64,000 nucleotides of DNA from NCBI GenBank assembly GCA_020249865.1, contig JADCEV010000025.1, forward strand, positions 1 to 64,000. Direction: 5' to 3'. The notes under the pieces were generated by a model that ran no database searches, was not told the origin of the DNA, and saw only the letters and a list, made by a program, of their open reading frames with translations. Of the stretch, positions 8,837-17,971 are shown one piece after another (the stretch's first letter is position 1; each line of letters opens with the position of its first letter). A program made the translations under genes and the position numbers. Source of the stretch: Roseomonas sp. Lineage in GTDB: Bacteria; Pseudomonadota; Alphaproteobacteria; Acetobacterales; Acetobacteraceae.

Positions 8837-11272
8837 GTGAGTATGCCTGTGCCCAAAGCCACGACACGCGAGGAAGCGCAATCGGCAAGGGAAGATGTTG
8901 CCTCCTTCGCTGCCCTTGGTGCGAGTGTTCCTTTCACGAGCCCAAGATTATTGGGCGCTCGGATTAGGCTCGAGCCAAATGGCCGCGGCTTCGAACTCAT
9001 TCTGGTCAATCCGGCACAAACCAAGGGCACCTATGTAATGCCCTGGCGCGCCCTGCCTGATATTGGTGCGCCCAGCCTTTTCGACCTTCGGCTTTGGGAG
9101 ATCCTTTCGCAATTGAAGGATATCAACCCAACCGCGATCCGCCATGAAGCACTCAAGGTCGCCAGTGAAGGTACTGCGGGACGGCAGGTTGCCCATGCAG
9201 CCCGCAAGGCGCTTGCGGATGAACAATTCAATCAGTCAAGGCTCATGCGCCAATTTCTAGCGCAGCTGGCTGGTGGGGTGCCGGCGAGCCTGCAAGCTGA
9301 GGCGGCGCCGAGCGCCGATGAGCAGCGCATTCAGACCCTGCAGCCGCCAGCGCAACCACTCGATCCCGCACTGATGGAATCGCTTGGAGCACTGGCAGAA
9401 ACGCTGGCCTGCCTTGGTCCCTCCGGCCCCACCGAGAAGGCACCCTTCATCCGATTGAGGGAAGAAATCCTTGGCATGAGCGGGACATTCCGGGCGGCCT
9501 CCAAAAATCGGGAAGCTGGCGATGAAGCCAACGTGCTGCACTTTCTTTCGGACGCTACAGAGACTTTGCTCCATTATGTGGATCTGGCCTGGGCTGAAAC
9601 CGAAGCGCGCCTTGGCGATATGGTGCAGCTTTTGTCCCGCCCAAGAATCAATGCAGCCAAAATCATTGAAAGAGCAAGGCGCGTCGAATGGCTTCTTGAT
9701 GGCTGGTCGATATTAGTCGCACTTTGGCATCGTACGCCGCAAGAACTCCGCCACGTGATTGCCTGGGATATGGCAGCCTTGCTCCCACCCCTCCCGCGTG
9801 AGGTGCATGACTGGTTCACTTCCGAGAAAACGAGGAAAGCCCCAGCCAGACTGGCGCGGGTAATCTCGCAAGGCACCGATTGGCGCACCGGACGCAATAT
9901 TGAAATCACCGCCCGTAATGAGGGCCTGATTGGCTTCACGCTTAATTATGAAAATCGCATGACAGGGGCTGGGCTACAGCCTGGCGTTGGGAAAAGGCGT
10001 GGCCGGATCGACAAGTATTCGGGCGGTGGCGCGAGAAGGCCAGCCGGCGGCGAGTTCCGGGATGGTATCAGGAGAGAGGCCTCTGCTGATGGCGCGGCTG
10101 TCGAAGGGTTGGCTACCTCTCTCAGCAATGCAAGTGACGAAAATCTCCTTCGTATCACGGCGATGATTGATCGCCTGCCGGATCGTTCTCGGCTTGATGC
10201 ATTACTGACCGATGTTCGACCAAGGCTGGCGGCGCTGCGTCCGCCGCGTCCCCTTACCATGATGCGGCTGCTTTTTCTGCCGCTATCGGGCGCCTTGGTG
10301 GATCGGGCTGCTTGGCGCCAGGATCCGGCTTCCATTCCAAGGGCTGCGCTCAAGCCGATCTTTACGCTGCTGCATGACCTCCCAAACGGTCCCTTGACCG
10401 AGGCGCAAGTGGCGCCGCAGCAAGCGCTATTCTCGGACCTTGATCTTGTAGAAGACCTGGGGCGCCCCGTTTGGGAGGCTGCCGCGCGCTCATGCGAGAA
10501 GGTCACCCCAGGCTCCCGATGGGCCGATGCAGGTTTCACGCCCGAAGATTTCCGAACCATGATGCGCCTTGCCGCTGGCGTTTGGCGCCATGCCGCTCCC
10601 ATTTGGGGCGTGCTTCGTCAGGGTGTGGCGCCTGTTTCGGCCGATACGCTGCGCTCCGCCCTGTCCGGGCCAGCCGGCGAAGGGCCTGATGTATTTCGTG
10701 TGGCGTTCAAGACCTTGCTCTCGGGATCAGGCAATGTCGCCAATTTCAGTGCGCTCGCCTCAGGCATGCCGCCAGGTGTCTCGGAAATAGTCATTCAATC
10801 TCTGGAAGAATGGGTTGAAACCGCGCTGCCAAGGCTTGCCGAACAGGACTGGATCGAAGCAACCAACCGGGCCGAGGAAATTGGCAAGACCTTGGAAGCG
10901 CTTGGCCTGATGCCCTATTTCCAAATCCCACGCAGACGTCAGCAGCTATCCTCCTTCTTTTGGCGGCTTGAGGAGCATTGTCGGGAAATAATCCGCGAAA
11001 TCATCGATGAGGAAATTCTGCCCGCACTCACCCCAAACGCCGAACCCTATTCCGATAGCCGTTTTCTCGCCGTTGAAAGTCATGCACGGGCGGCGCGACG
11101 GCTTGAAATTCTTGGCCGACATTTCGGCAATGATCCAGCCTATGGTGAAAACCAGCAGCGTCTGGCACGGGCCTTTGGCGCCGCAGAAAAGGTAAAGTCG
11201 GATTTGGGCATAACCGCGACCGACCTGGCGCGACTCCGAGAAATCCTGCTGGGCCGACAAGACATTTCCTGA
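8837..11272 (+). CDS. Unrecognised large cytosolic protein, array copy 2
   Basis: 811 residues from a GTG start. An ATG two codons later (8843) is equally possible. An in-frame stop at 8807, with no ATG, GTG or TTG between it and 8837, fixes the start to this spot. Shared blocks are LGASVPFTSPRLLGARIR (about 27-44), MPWRALPDIGAPSLFD, EWLLDGW (about 284), DWRTG...ARNEGL, LRPPRP...RLLFLPLSGAL (about 466-486), WRHAAPIW (about 583) and DLARLREILLG. The stretch after the N-terminal block matches the other copies least and lacks their MTTEAV-like segment. The linker is Gly/Arg-rich. It lies 91 bases after copy 1 with no terminator between, so an operon is likely. Confidence 0.8.
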   Translation: MSMPVPKATTREEAQSAREDVASFAALGASVPFTSPRLLGARIRLEPNGRGFELILVNPAQTKGTYVMPWRALPDIGAPSLFDLRLWEILSQLKDINPTAIRHEALKVASEGTAGRQVAHAARKALADEQFNQSRLMRQFLAQLAGGVPASLQAEAAPSADEQRIQTLQPPAQPLDPALMESLGALAETLACLGPSGPTEKAPFIRLREEILGMSGTFRAASKNREAGDEANVLHFLSDATETLLHYVDLAWAETEARLGDMVQLLSRPRINAAKIIERARRVEWLLDGWSILVALWHRTPQELRHVIAWDMAALLPPLPREVHDWFTSEKTRKAPARLARVISQGTDWRTGRNIEITARNEGLIGFTLNYENRMTGAGLQPGVGKRRGRIDKYSGGGARRPAGGEFRDGIRREASADGAAVEGLATSLSNASDENLLRITAMIDRLPDRSRLDALLTDVRPRLAALRPPRPLTMMRLLFLPLSGALVDRAAWRQDPASIPRAALKPIFTLLHDLPNGPLTEAQVAPQQALFSDLDLVEDLGRPVWEAAARSCEKVTPGSRWADAGFTPEDFRTMMRLAAGVWRHAAPIWGVLRQGVAPVSADTLRSALSGPAGEGPDVFRVAFKTLLSGSGNVANFSALASGMPPGVSEIVIQSLEEWVETALPRLAEQDWIEATNRAEEIGKTLEALGLMPYFQIPRRRQQLSSFFWRLEEHCREIIREIIDEEILPALTPNAEPYSDSRFLAVESHARAARRLEILGRHFGNDPAYGENQQRLARAFGAAEKVKSDLGITATDLARLREILLGRQDIS

Positions 11273-11380
11273 ATGTAAATGTTTTGGTCTTAACGTTTCG
11301 TCTTATCCATGACCTTAGATCAGCCACTCATCACGCCCCCGTTGCGTATTTCTTAAGCATTTTATGCAAAAAATCCGGTT
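11273..11380. other. AT-rich spacer between array copies 2 and 3
   Basis: The 108-base gap is clearly AT-rich near its end (TTTCTTAAGCATTTTATGCAAAAAAT). It may carry a weak promoter, for example TTGCGT followed about 17 bases on by a TTATGC-like hexamer. No hairpin terminator is seen. Confidence 0.25.
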
Positions 11381-13843
11381 GTGTCGACCAACCCCGCATA
11401 TGACTTTCAATGTCTAAGCCCGATTCAATATGAGCCGGCGACCTTCACCGAGCGTGGTGTGAATGTACCCTTCACAACACCCATTTTGCTCGGTGCCCGC
11501 GCCAGGCCTCAACGAGAGCGGGAAGGCCTTGAGCTATTGATCCCCAATCCTTCAGGCGGAGACGGGGTCTATATTCTGCCATGGGGCGCCATCCCCGAAA
11601 TCTGCACCCCAACCCTGCATGATCGTAGGCTTTGGTATCTGCTGCGTGATGAGGCCATTCTGACACCGGCACTCGTTCGGGAAGCAGCCGAAACTGCGGC
11701 ACTTGAAGGCCATGCAGGGCGCGCGGCCATGATGGCTGTCAATCAGGCGCGCCAAGGCCGCGAAGACCGTGCCAAGCGCATCAATTTCGGATTATTGCTT
11801 GGCCTTATCAAACAGATGGAAGGGCCGAACCCCGGTCGCCCTGCGCCGGAAATGGATGATCCACGCCAAGTCGCCATGCGCGGCCAACGCGCAGTGATGG
11901 CCTGCGCGCAACGGCTCCGCATGACGACCGAAGCCGTGGCCGCAGCGCTTGAGGAATTGGCAAGGGCTTTCAACGGCTTTGGCATGCCTCAGGACAATGA
12001 TCTGGCACCCTCACGCCAGATGATTGCGGAACTTCAATACCTTGCGGCCTCACTCGAAATGTGGCGGGGCGACCTGCCGGCGCATCTGGAATCCGGTGCA
12101 GCCGCCTTGGTTCAGCAGTCTCTCCAGTTAACCCTTGAAGGAGCGTTGAAGGCGGCGGAGCAATTTGACGCGCTGATTGGCGATACCTACTCCGCCATTG
12201 AGGCATGGCAGCGGGATAGGCAGGATATTCTCCAGGAATTGTCACGGCTTGATTGGCTGCTGGATGGGTGGGAGGCGATTCACGGCATTTGGAATGCAGC
12301 CAACGCTTCAGACCGGAGCGCTGCGGTGATGGAAATGGCCATGCTCGCGCCCATCCTGCCCAAGGAAATCGTTGGATGGCTTGGCTTTGCGCCTGACATG
12401 GCGCAGGAAAGGCGCAAGCTCCGCATCGTCCGCCAATTTGAGGATTGGCGCAGCGGGCGCGTGATTGACATGATCGCGCGCAATGAAAATTTGAGTTTCA
12501 GCACCGGCAAGTCGCGCGGCAAACCCATCTTCATCAAGAAGGCAGGCGTCGCACGCCACGCTAACAACAATACGCCAAATGGTATCAAGCCGGGGGCGGC
12601 CAAGGTGACTGTCAGTGCTGGAAAGGATACGGGGCGGGCGAAGAACCAATTCGCCGAAACACGTCACCTGATCCATGCCTTGGCATCGGCATCGGATATG
12701 GCCCTGGCGCAGGTCATCGAAATTCTTGACCGTCTGCCCGATCGTTCCGAAGCTGATCGCCTGCTGGATGCGGCGCGCCCCAGGCTTAGGCAGATCAGGC
12801 CATCGCGCAGCCTGCAATTCACCCGCCTGCTGTTTCTGCCCCTCGACGGCGCCATTTCCGATAATCGGGAGTGGCAAAAGGGAGATGCCAGGCTGCCGCG
12901 CAGCGCATTGCCCGCGATAGCCGAGGCCGTGCGCCTGGCCATGGGCGCAGAAGCTGAACGGCTTGAAGCTTCCTTCAATGGAAAATTCTTTCATGATACC
13001 GCTGCGGTTGATCGTGCCGGCCAAATTCTTTGGGGGGCAGCCGCACGCCTTGCGCCAGACCTAAAGCCCGGGCCGCGCTGGGAACGCACGGGCCTGCGCG
13101 GAGATGACTTTCCGCCTTTAGTCCAGCTTGCTGCCGGTATTTGGCAGCATGCGGGTCCGCTTTGGGCGGCCATCCAGCTCGCCGGCTGGGGACCGCCGGA
13201 TGAAGCGGTGCGCGCCGCGCTTTCCCCCATGGCTGGCGATAATTCGCCCGCCTTCGGCATGGCGCTGGCGACCTTGATGCAAAAAGCGGCAAACCCGGGC
13301 CAGGTCGCTAGGGAAGCGGCCAGATTATCGGTCGAAGCGGGCATCATCGCGGATGCGGCGGTGGATGATTGGCTGGAAAGGGCCCGGGTTCAATTGCCGA
13401 GCGAGGATCTCCTCACCGCCGCCGCCTTTGCCGAATCCTTCGGCAGAGCCTTCCAGGATCTGGAAAACGCGCCCGCCACACGCAACCCGCGCCGGGGCGC
13501 GCGTTTGGTGCAATTGCGCCAGGAAGCCGCGGTGACTTGCCGCCTTGCCTATGAAGAAGGGCTGGAGACCCACATCCTCCGTCAATTGCGGGCCTTCTGC
13601 GTCTCAGCCACGCCGGAACTCATCCTCGCCATGGAAGCCCAGGCACGCGCCTTGCGTCGCCTTGAAAATATTGGACGCCGCTACGGTCCCGACCATGGCT
13701 TTGATGGCGCCGGAAGGCGCATTTCGGCAGCGCTTGAGACGGCACGCCAAGCCCTTGAACCGGGCGGCATGACCCAGCTCGATTTGGCGCGACTCGCAGA
13801 AATCCTGCTCGGGTCGGAAGCAGCGCTCGGCTTTCTGGGCTGA
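11381..13843 (+). CDS. Unrecognised large cytosolic protein, array copy 3
   Basis: 820 residues from a GTG start with only a weak ribosome site. Family blocks are very clear: ERGVNVPFTTPILLGARAR (about 24-42), NPSGGDGVYILPWGAIPEI, CTPTLHDRRLW, MTTEAVAAALEELA (about 185), DWLLDGW (about 290), DWRSG...ARNENL, IRPSRS...RLLFLPLDGA (about 474-493), IWQHAGPLW (about 588), ARALRRLENIGRR and DLARLAEILLGSEAALGFL. By eye it is nearest to copy 1 in the N-terminal half. The polar linker (NNNTPNGIKPGAAK) differs from those of its sisters. No export signal or membrane segment is seen, and the function is unknown. Confidence 0.8.
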   Translation: MSTNPAYDFQCLSPIQYEPATFTERGVNVPFTTPILLGARARPQREREGLELLIPNPSGGDGVYILPWGAIPEICTPTLHDRRLWYLLRDEAILTPALVREAAETAALEGHAGRAAMMAVNQARQGREDRAKRINFGLLLGLIKQMEGPNPGRPAPEMDDPRQVAMRGQRAVMACAQRLRMTTEAVAAALEELARAFNGFGMPQDNDLAPSRQMIAELQYLAASLEMWRGDLPAHLESGAAALVQQSLQLTLEGALKAAEQFDALIGDTYSAIEAWQRDRQDILQELSRLDWLLDGWEAIHGIWNAANASDRSAAVMEMAMLAPILPKEIVGWLGFAPDMAQERRKLRIVRQFEDWRSGRVIDMIARNENLSFSTGKSRGKPIFIKKAGVARHANNNTPNGIKPGAAKVTVSAGKDTGRAKNQFAETRHLIHALASASDMALAQVIEILDRLPDRSEADRLLDAARPRLRQIRPSRSLQFTRLLFLPLDGAISDNREWQKGDARLPRSALPAIAEAVRLAMGAEAERLEASFNGKFFHDTAAVDRAGQILWGAAARLAPDLKPGPRWERTGLRGDDFPPLVQLAAGIWQHAGPLWAAIQLAGWGPPDEAVRAALSPMAGDNSPAFGMALATLMQKAANPGQVAREAARLSVEAGIIADAAVDDWLERARVQLPSEDLLTAAAFAESFGRAFQDLENAPATRNPRRGARLVQLRQEAAVTCRLAYEEGLETHILRQLRAFCVSATPELILAMEAQARALRRLENIGRRYGPDHGFDGAGRRISAALETARQALEPGGMTQLDLARLAEILLGSEAALGFLG

Positions 13844-13969
13844 TCGGGGTGGGTGGGTCTGGCGCCTTATCCCGCAACAGAGCTTGGTCCGGGGGGGGGC
13901 ATATCGCCCAGGTTTAATTGGCGTGATAAATGTGCTTCACTTGTGTTTGTTGTCCCGTGATCAAAGGCA
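13844..13969. other. Spacer with a nine-G run before array copy 4
   Basis: This 126-base gap holds an unbroken run of nine G at 13891-13899, followed by a more AT-rich part (TTTAATTGGCGTGATAAAT) and AAAGG five bases before the next ATG. The G run is the longest homopolymer I noticed in the window. A promoter in the AT-rich part is possible but not shown. Confidence 0.35.
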
Positions 13970-16435
13970 ATGTCAGAAAGCCGCGACCCCATAGACATAA
14001 TCGCCGGTCGGCGAAACGAACCTGACACCGCTAGCTTTGCGGAAAGGGGCGTTGTTGTACCCTTTACGACGCCGGAGTTATTCGGCGGCTTCCTCAGCCG
14101 CGCCCGACCGGGCGTCCAGGAGGAATTTACCCTGCCTAATTTTTCCGGGCAGCCAGGCCGGACTATCCTTTCAGGGGCACAGTTGCTCCAAACGCCGGGT
14201 CTTACAGCGCATGACCGCGTGTTATGGCAGAAGCTTAAGGCCATCCCGCAATTTTCACCGGAAAAGCTGCGTGAAGCAGTGATCAACACCGCCGCGGAGG
14301 GTTGGCGCGGGCGGGCGGCGATGGCTTGGGCCGAGGAGCAGAAGGCCGCGGATTCCACCGCCGCGCGCCGCCTGTTCTTTCTGCTGCTGACTGATCTGAT
14401 CCGCCGCACCGAATTGCCGGCTGAGGCCAAAGTACCACCGGAACAGGAAAGCCTGATCTATCTGCGCCCGCGTATCGGGAAGGCCGTGGCGCGTATCGCC
14501 AAGCGCTATTCCATGACCACCGAAGCGGTGGAAGCCGCCATTGAAGCCCTGGTCGGCCTCTTTGGGCCGCTTGGCAAACGCAATGATGCCATCACTGGCT
14601 ATGCCAGGACGGCCCTCGCCGAATTGGAGTCCTTCATCAAGGAAATTGATCAATGGCTCACCCCAAGGCGCGACAATGCACGCGGGATGCGGGCGGAGTT
14701 TCTGTTGCGCAAGGCGACCCTCACCTTTTGTTGCGCACGTGCCGCGATCAATGAACTTGATCGGGTAACGGAAGACACAACAATTCTGCTGCGTGCCTGG
14801 CAGCGGGATCAGGCATCGGTGCTGCGCCGCGCGTCCCGCCCATTATGGTTGCTGGATGGCTGGGACATCATCATTGCCTTGTGGCGCCAATCCGCGCCAT
14901 CCGACAGGGAAGCGTCATTCTGGGAAATGAGCCATTTGGTGCCATATCTCCCCAAGGAGGTCGAAGGCTGGAGCGGCTTCCCCGAAGGCGCCAGCAAAGA
15001 CCGCAAGGAAAGGGCGACCAGCATCAAGGGCGTAGACTGGCGGCGTTTCCGCCCGATGGAATTCATCGCCCGCAATGAGGCATTGCTGACCGGGACACAT
15101 GGCACAAGCCTTGCAGCCGAAGCAAAGAGGCTGCGTGAAGCCAATCTGCTACAGTCCACTCGCTCCCTCACCCAGGCTGGTCATGAAGGCAGTGACGGTG
15201 GGGACGCGCTTTCGCGCATGTCCAAGCGAACCTCCCTCGCCTCTGACGCCGTCTTGAGACAGGTTGTTGCGGTTCTTGAAGCCGTCCCTTCGCGTGCCGT
15301 ACTTGATCCGATTATCGAAGCGGCGCGCCCCAGGCTGAAACTCTTGCGACCACCACGGCCCGTTACCTTCACGCGCATCCTTTTCATGCCCTTCGATGGC
15401 GCCGTGGTGCCGTTGCAGGAATGGGGCGGCAAGAGTGCCAAGTTTCCACGCCCCGCATTGCAGCCTATCGCGGATGCGATCCGTGAAGCCATGGGCAGTG
15501 AAGCCCAACAGATTTCGGCCAATCTTGGCGGCCGCAATTTCTTTGATGTCTTGCAGGTTGATGCCGCAGGAAGAACCCTTTGGGCCGAAGCCGCGCGCCT
15601 TGCACCAACCTTGGCCTTGCCAAATGGCATCCCGAGTGCTGGTCTCAATGAAGCCCAAAGCCAGGAACTGCTTGCTATCGCAGCCGCGATTTGGCGCCAT
15701 GCAGAACCAATCTGGGAAGCGAAGCTTGCAGCCTTTTCCGGCCCATCGCCCGAATTGGTTATTGGCGCGCTCAAGGGGCCGGCGCAGGAAGGCCCGGCCG
15801 TTTTCGGCATGGTCCTGACCAGCCTTCTGCACCGCGCCCAAAGCCCGGGCTCGGTACTGGCGACCGCAGCGAAGCTTTCGCCCCTTGCCGGCAGCGTCGC
15901 TGATGATAAGTTGACTGAGCTGCAGCAGGCGCCTTTGCCGGGCCTTCCCGCCGAGGATGCGGTGCGCGCGGCGCATTTTGCAGAAGAATATGTTGCGCTG
16001 ATCAAGGAATTGGAAACTGCGCCGCCGGGTTACATCAAGGACCGCCGCGCAGTCATCCGACCCATTCTCGACAAGATCGCCGACTTGGTATTTGAAACCA
16101 CCTCAAGGATTTACGACCGTCAGTTTTTGCCTGCGCTGCAAGAACCCAATGCGAAGCGCCGAGCGGCCGTGATCCTGAATACCGAATACATCGCCCGGGC
16201 GCTGCGGCGCCTCGAAGATGCCGGGCGCCGCGCCGGGGCTTTTGAAACCTTTGACAGGCTGCAGCTTGCGTATCGGCAGAAGTTAAAGGCCAGCCTCGAT
16301 GCCCTGGATGGTGGCGGGCTGCAACGCCAAGATGTGTTCAGATTGGCTGAAATCCTGTTTGGCACCGAAAAAGCGATGACCCTGGCGGCGCCGGCGGCCA
16401 AAGCTGACACGCGCAAAAAAGGCGCCCTGGGCTGA
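13970..16435 (+). CDS. Unrecognised large cytosolic protein, array copy 4
   Basis: 821 residues, ATG start with a good ribosome site (AAAGG). It is the most diverged copy but clearly related: ERGVVVPFTTPELFGG (about 25-40), MTTEAVEAAIEALV (about 182), LWLLDGW (about 293), DWRRFRPMEFIARNEALL, LRPPRP...RILFMPFDGAV (about 460-480), IWRHAEPIW (about 575), IARALRRLEDAGRR and VFRLAEILFGTEKAM. The NPSGG block is replaced by NFSGQPGRTILSG, so the LPW segment is lost. It ends in a short Ala/Lys-rich tail. Apart from the tail it has no obvious disordered end, signal or membrane segment. Downstream is an unrelated deacylase gene after 81 bases. Confidence 0.8.
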   Translation: MSESRDPIDIIAGRRNEPDTASFAERGVVVPFTTPELFGGFLSRARPGVQEEFTLPNFSGQPGRTILSGAQLLQTPGLTAHDRVLWQKLKAIPQFSPEKLREAVINTAAEGWRGRAAMAWAEEQKAADSTAARRLFFLLLTDLIRRTELPAEAKVPPEQESLIYLRPRIGKAVARIAKRYSMTTEAVEAAIEALVGLFGPLGKRNDAITGYARTALAELESFIKEIDQWLTPRRDNARGMRAEFLLRKATLTFCCARAAINELDRVTEDTTILLRAWQRDQASVLRRASRPLWLLDGWDIIIALWRQSAPSDREASFWEMSHLVPYLPKEVEGWSGFPEGASKDRKERATSIKGVDWRRFRPMEFIARNEALLTGTHGTSLAAEAKRLREANLLQSTRSLTQAGHEGSDGGDALSRMSKRTSLASDAVLRQVVAVLEAVPSRAVLDPIIEAARPRLKLLRPPRPVTFTRILFMPFDGAVVPLQEWGGKSAKFPRPALQPIADAIREAMGSEAQQISANLGGRNFFDVLQVDAAGRTLWAEAARLAPTLALPNGIPSAGLNEAQSQELLAIAAAIWRHAEPIWEAKLAAFSGPSPELVIGALKGPAQEGPAVFGMVLTSLLHRAQSPGSVLATAAKLSPLAGSVADDKLTELQQAPLPGLPAEDAVRAAHFAEEYVALIKELETAPPGYIKDRRAVIRPILDKIADLVFETTSRIYDRQFLPALQEPNAKRRAAVILNTEYIARALRRLEDAGRRAGAFETFDRLQLAYRQKLKASLDALDGGGLQRQDVFRLAEILFGTEKAMTLAAPAAKADTRKKGALG

Positions 16436-16516
16436 GCCACTGGCTCGGGGGTTCCCTCCCTCCCGGCTCTGGGTCATGATGCCCTTTCTTGCAACACACC
16501 ATACCAGGAATGCGCC

Positions 16517-17971
16517 ATGGCTCTCCGCTGCGATATGATCATCCGTGACGCCACGATCATTGATGGCACCGGCGCCGCCAGCCGGCGCGGCGATATCGGT
16601 GTTTCGGGTGATCGCATCGTGGCCGTTGGTGACCTTGGCGGCGCCAGCGCAGATCGCGAAGTGATGGCGGGCGGCAAGGCCGTGGCACCTGGCTTTATTG
16701 ACAGCCACACGCATGATGACCGCGCCGTGCTCTGCGGCCCTGCCTGCATGACCTGCAAGATCAGCCAGGGGGTCACCACGGTTGTTGTCGGCAATTGCGG
16801 GGTCAGCCTGGCCCCTGCCCGCTTCACCAAGCGCCCGCCGCCGCCGCTTGACCTGATTGGCGAAGATGGCTGGTGGCGCTTCGACAGTTTCGGCGATTAC
16901 GCGCATGAGCTGAAAAAGCAGGGCTCGGAAGTGAATACCTATGCGCTGGTCGGCCATCAGACCATGCGGGTTGAGGTGATGAATGGCGATGTGATGCGCG
17001 TTGCCAATGATGCCGAGATTGAACGTATGCGGCTGCGCGTAAAGCAATCTTTGGCCGAAGGTGCATCAGGCTTTTCGACCGGGCTTTATTATCCGCTGAA
17101 TATGCACGCGACGACCGAAGAAGTGATCGCGGTGGCCGAGCCGCTGCGCGCCTATGGCGGGATTTACGTGACGCATATGCGTGATGAGGCAGATCGCGTT
17201 TGCGCTTCCATCGAAGAATCACTGAAGATCGGTGATCGCGTCGGCTGCCCGGTTTGGATCAGCCACCACAAATGCTCAATGCCAGAGAATTATGGGCGTT
17301 CGACGCAGACACTCGCGCTGATTGATGCCTATGCGCAAAGCCAGGAAGTCTGTTTCGATGTCTATCCCTATCCGGCGGGGTCCACCGTGCTGATGCCAGA
17401 CCGGCTGCGCGATGATGTGAAGGTGATGATCACCTGGTCTATCCCGCATCCGGAAATGGCGGGCAAATATTTGTCCGACATCGCGCGCGGTTGGAATACG
17501 GATATCCGCATGGCCGCCGAACGCCTGCTACCCGCAGGCCAGATCACCTTCCAAATGGATGAAGCGGATGTGCGCCGCATCATGGCGCACCCCATGTCGG
17601 TGATTGGTTCCGATGGCATTCCGCATGATGCGCATCCGCATCCGCGGCTGTGGGGCACTTTCCCGCGCGTGCTTGGGCTTTACGCGCGCGAATTGCGCCT
17701 GTTCAGCCTTGAGACCGCCGTGCATAAAATGACCGGCCGGCCCGCTGCGGTGTTCGGCATGGTGGATCGCGGCGTGATCCGCGAAGGTGCTTATGCCGAT
17801 CTGGTTTTATTCGACCCCGATACGGTGATTGACCGCGCCACTTTCGAAAACCCGAAGCAGGAAAGCGCCGGGATCGAGGAGGTTTGGGCCAATGGCGTTT
17901 CCACCTTTGTCGCCGGCAAGGGTGCGACGGGCGAAAAGCCCGGCCGGCTTGTGACGCGCGGGCGAGCCTGA
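16517..17971 (+). CDS. N-acyl-D-amino-acid deacylase (amidohydrolase family)
   Basis: 484 residues. It is a metal-dependent amidohydrolase with the opening DMIIRDATIIDGTG and the metal motif PGFIDSHTHDDRA, where D-aminoacylases keep HTHDD. NCGVS, THMRDEA and GSDGIPHD follow, and the C-terminal beta-sandwich part has YADLVLFDPDTV. The enzyme frees a D-amino acid from its N-acyl form in the cytoplasm. It ends back to back with the minus-strand MFS gene (17971/17972). An amidase and two racemase-like genes elsewhere in the window fit a theme of amide and D-amino acid use. The family is clear, but substrate choice cannot be read. Confidence 0.85.
   Translation: MALRCDMIIRDATIIDGTGAASRRGDIGVSGDRIVAVGDLGGASADREVMAGGKAVAPGFIDSHTHDDRAVLCGPACMTCKISQGVTTVVVGNCGVSLAPARFTKRPPPPLDLIGEDGWWRFDSFGDYAHELKKQGSEVNTYALVGHQTMRVEVMNGDVMRVANDAEIERMRLRVKQSLAEGASGFSTGLYYPLNMHATTEEVIAVAEPLRAYGGIYVTHMRDEADRVCASIEESLKIGDRVGCPVWISHHKCSMPENYGRSTQTLALIDAYAQSQEVCFDVYPYPAGSTVLMPDRLRDDVKVMITWSIPHPEMAGKYLSDIARGWNTDIRMAAERLLPAGQITFQMDEADVRRIMAHPMSVIGSDGIPHDAHPHPRLWGTFPRVLGLYARELRLFSLETAVHKMTGRPAAVFGMVDRGVIREGAYADLVLFDPDTVIDRATFENPKQESAGIEEVWANGVSTFVAGKGATGEKPGRLVTRGRA

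Noticed and set aside
6211-16435. Phage, CRISPR-linked or restriction system as an explanation for the paralogue array
   Set aside because: No repeats, nuclease, helicase, methylase, integrase or phage structural gene is present in or next to the array.
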